This document shows positions 22,820 through 22,820 of a stretch of DNA of 22,820 bases, in pieces. A model generated the notes under the pieces. That model was not told the DNA's origin. It did not search any database and was given only the letters and a program-made list of their open reading frames with translations. Origin of the DNA: CAZHDI01 sp964531285 (GTDB lineage: Bacteria; Pseudomonadota; Alphaproteobacteria; JAJFIK01); the NCBI GenBank assembly GCA_964531285.1, contig CAZHDI010000049.1, positions 1 through 22,820 of the forward strand, in the 5' to 3' direction. How positions within the stretch are numbered: position 1 is the first letter of the stretch; each line of letters begins with the position of its first letter. The position numbers and the translations under genes are program-made.

Positions 22820-22820
22820 T

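Overview
The window is a high-GC, densely coded stretch of ordinary bacterial chromosome. Gene content points to an alphaproteobacterium, possibly Rhodospirillales-like. The supporting genes are an hflK-hflC-DUF2065 cluster, a Mrp ATPase without its C-terminal Cys pair, a PAS_5-type protein, a DUF4389 protein, a DUF6635-like protein and a proteobacterial-type MntR. The taxonomic call is inference from family content; there is no rRNA in the window. I see no tRNA, rRNA, CRISPR array, prophage or insertion sequence.

Layout. (1) 214-2414, minus: hflK-hflC-DUF2065, membrane protein quality control through FtsH. (2) 2767-4926, plus: mrp (Fe-S carrier ATPase) and a short-chain dehydrogenase, closed by a strong bidirectional terminator at 4954-4986. 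(3) 5007-7008, minus: a DUF4389 membrane protein, then a translationally coupled pair encoding a DsbA-fold isomerase-like protein and a rhomboid protease. (4) 7205-7813, plus: PAS_5-type protein, convergent with a GMC-family FAD alcohol dehydrogenase (7826-9508, minus). (5) 9676-10365, plus: tandem PilZ protein, followed by a REP-like inverted pair and an enoyl-CoA hydratase (minus). (6) 11656-13292, plus: a GYF_2-like protein with an unusual C-terminal domain and a SlyD-like FKBP isomerase. The FKBP gene overlaps the 3' end of a leucine-dehydrogenase-type gene on the other strand. (7) 14786-16357: a CaCA-type cation antiporter (plus) and a gamma-class carbonic anhydrase-like protein (minus), convergent. 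(8) 16478-21551, plus: DUF6635-like protein, katG, mntR and an unrecognised membrane protein. (9) phoH (22058-22819), complete at the right edge, behind a gap of about 500 bases.

The most coherent functional theme is oxidative stress and manganese: katG is followed by mntR. The katG upstream region carries two ATC-N9-GAT dyads with the 15+7+15 geometry of an OxyR tetramer site, abutting a plausible promoter. Other points for a second look are the GYF_2 plus Cas2/SinR-like architecture at 11656, the 11-bp-phased CTGT repeats upstream of phoH, the REP-like pair at 10529-10640 with flanking 14-bp direct repeats, and the unrecognised 342-residue membrane protein at 20523. I did not find a clear new multi-gene system; most of the window is housekeeping.
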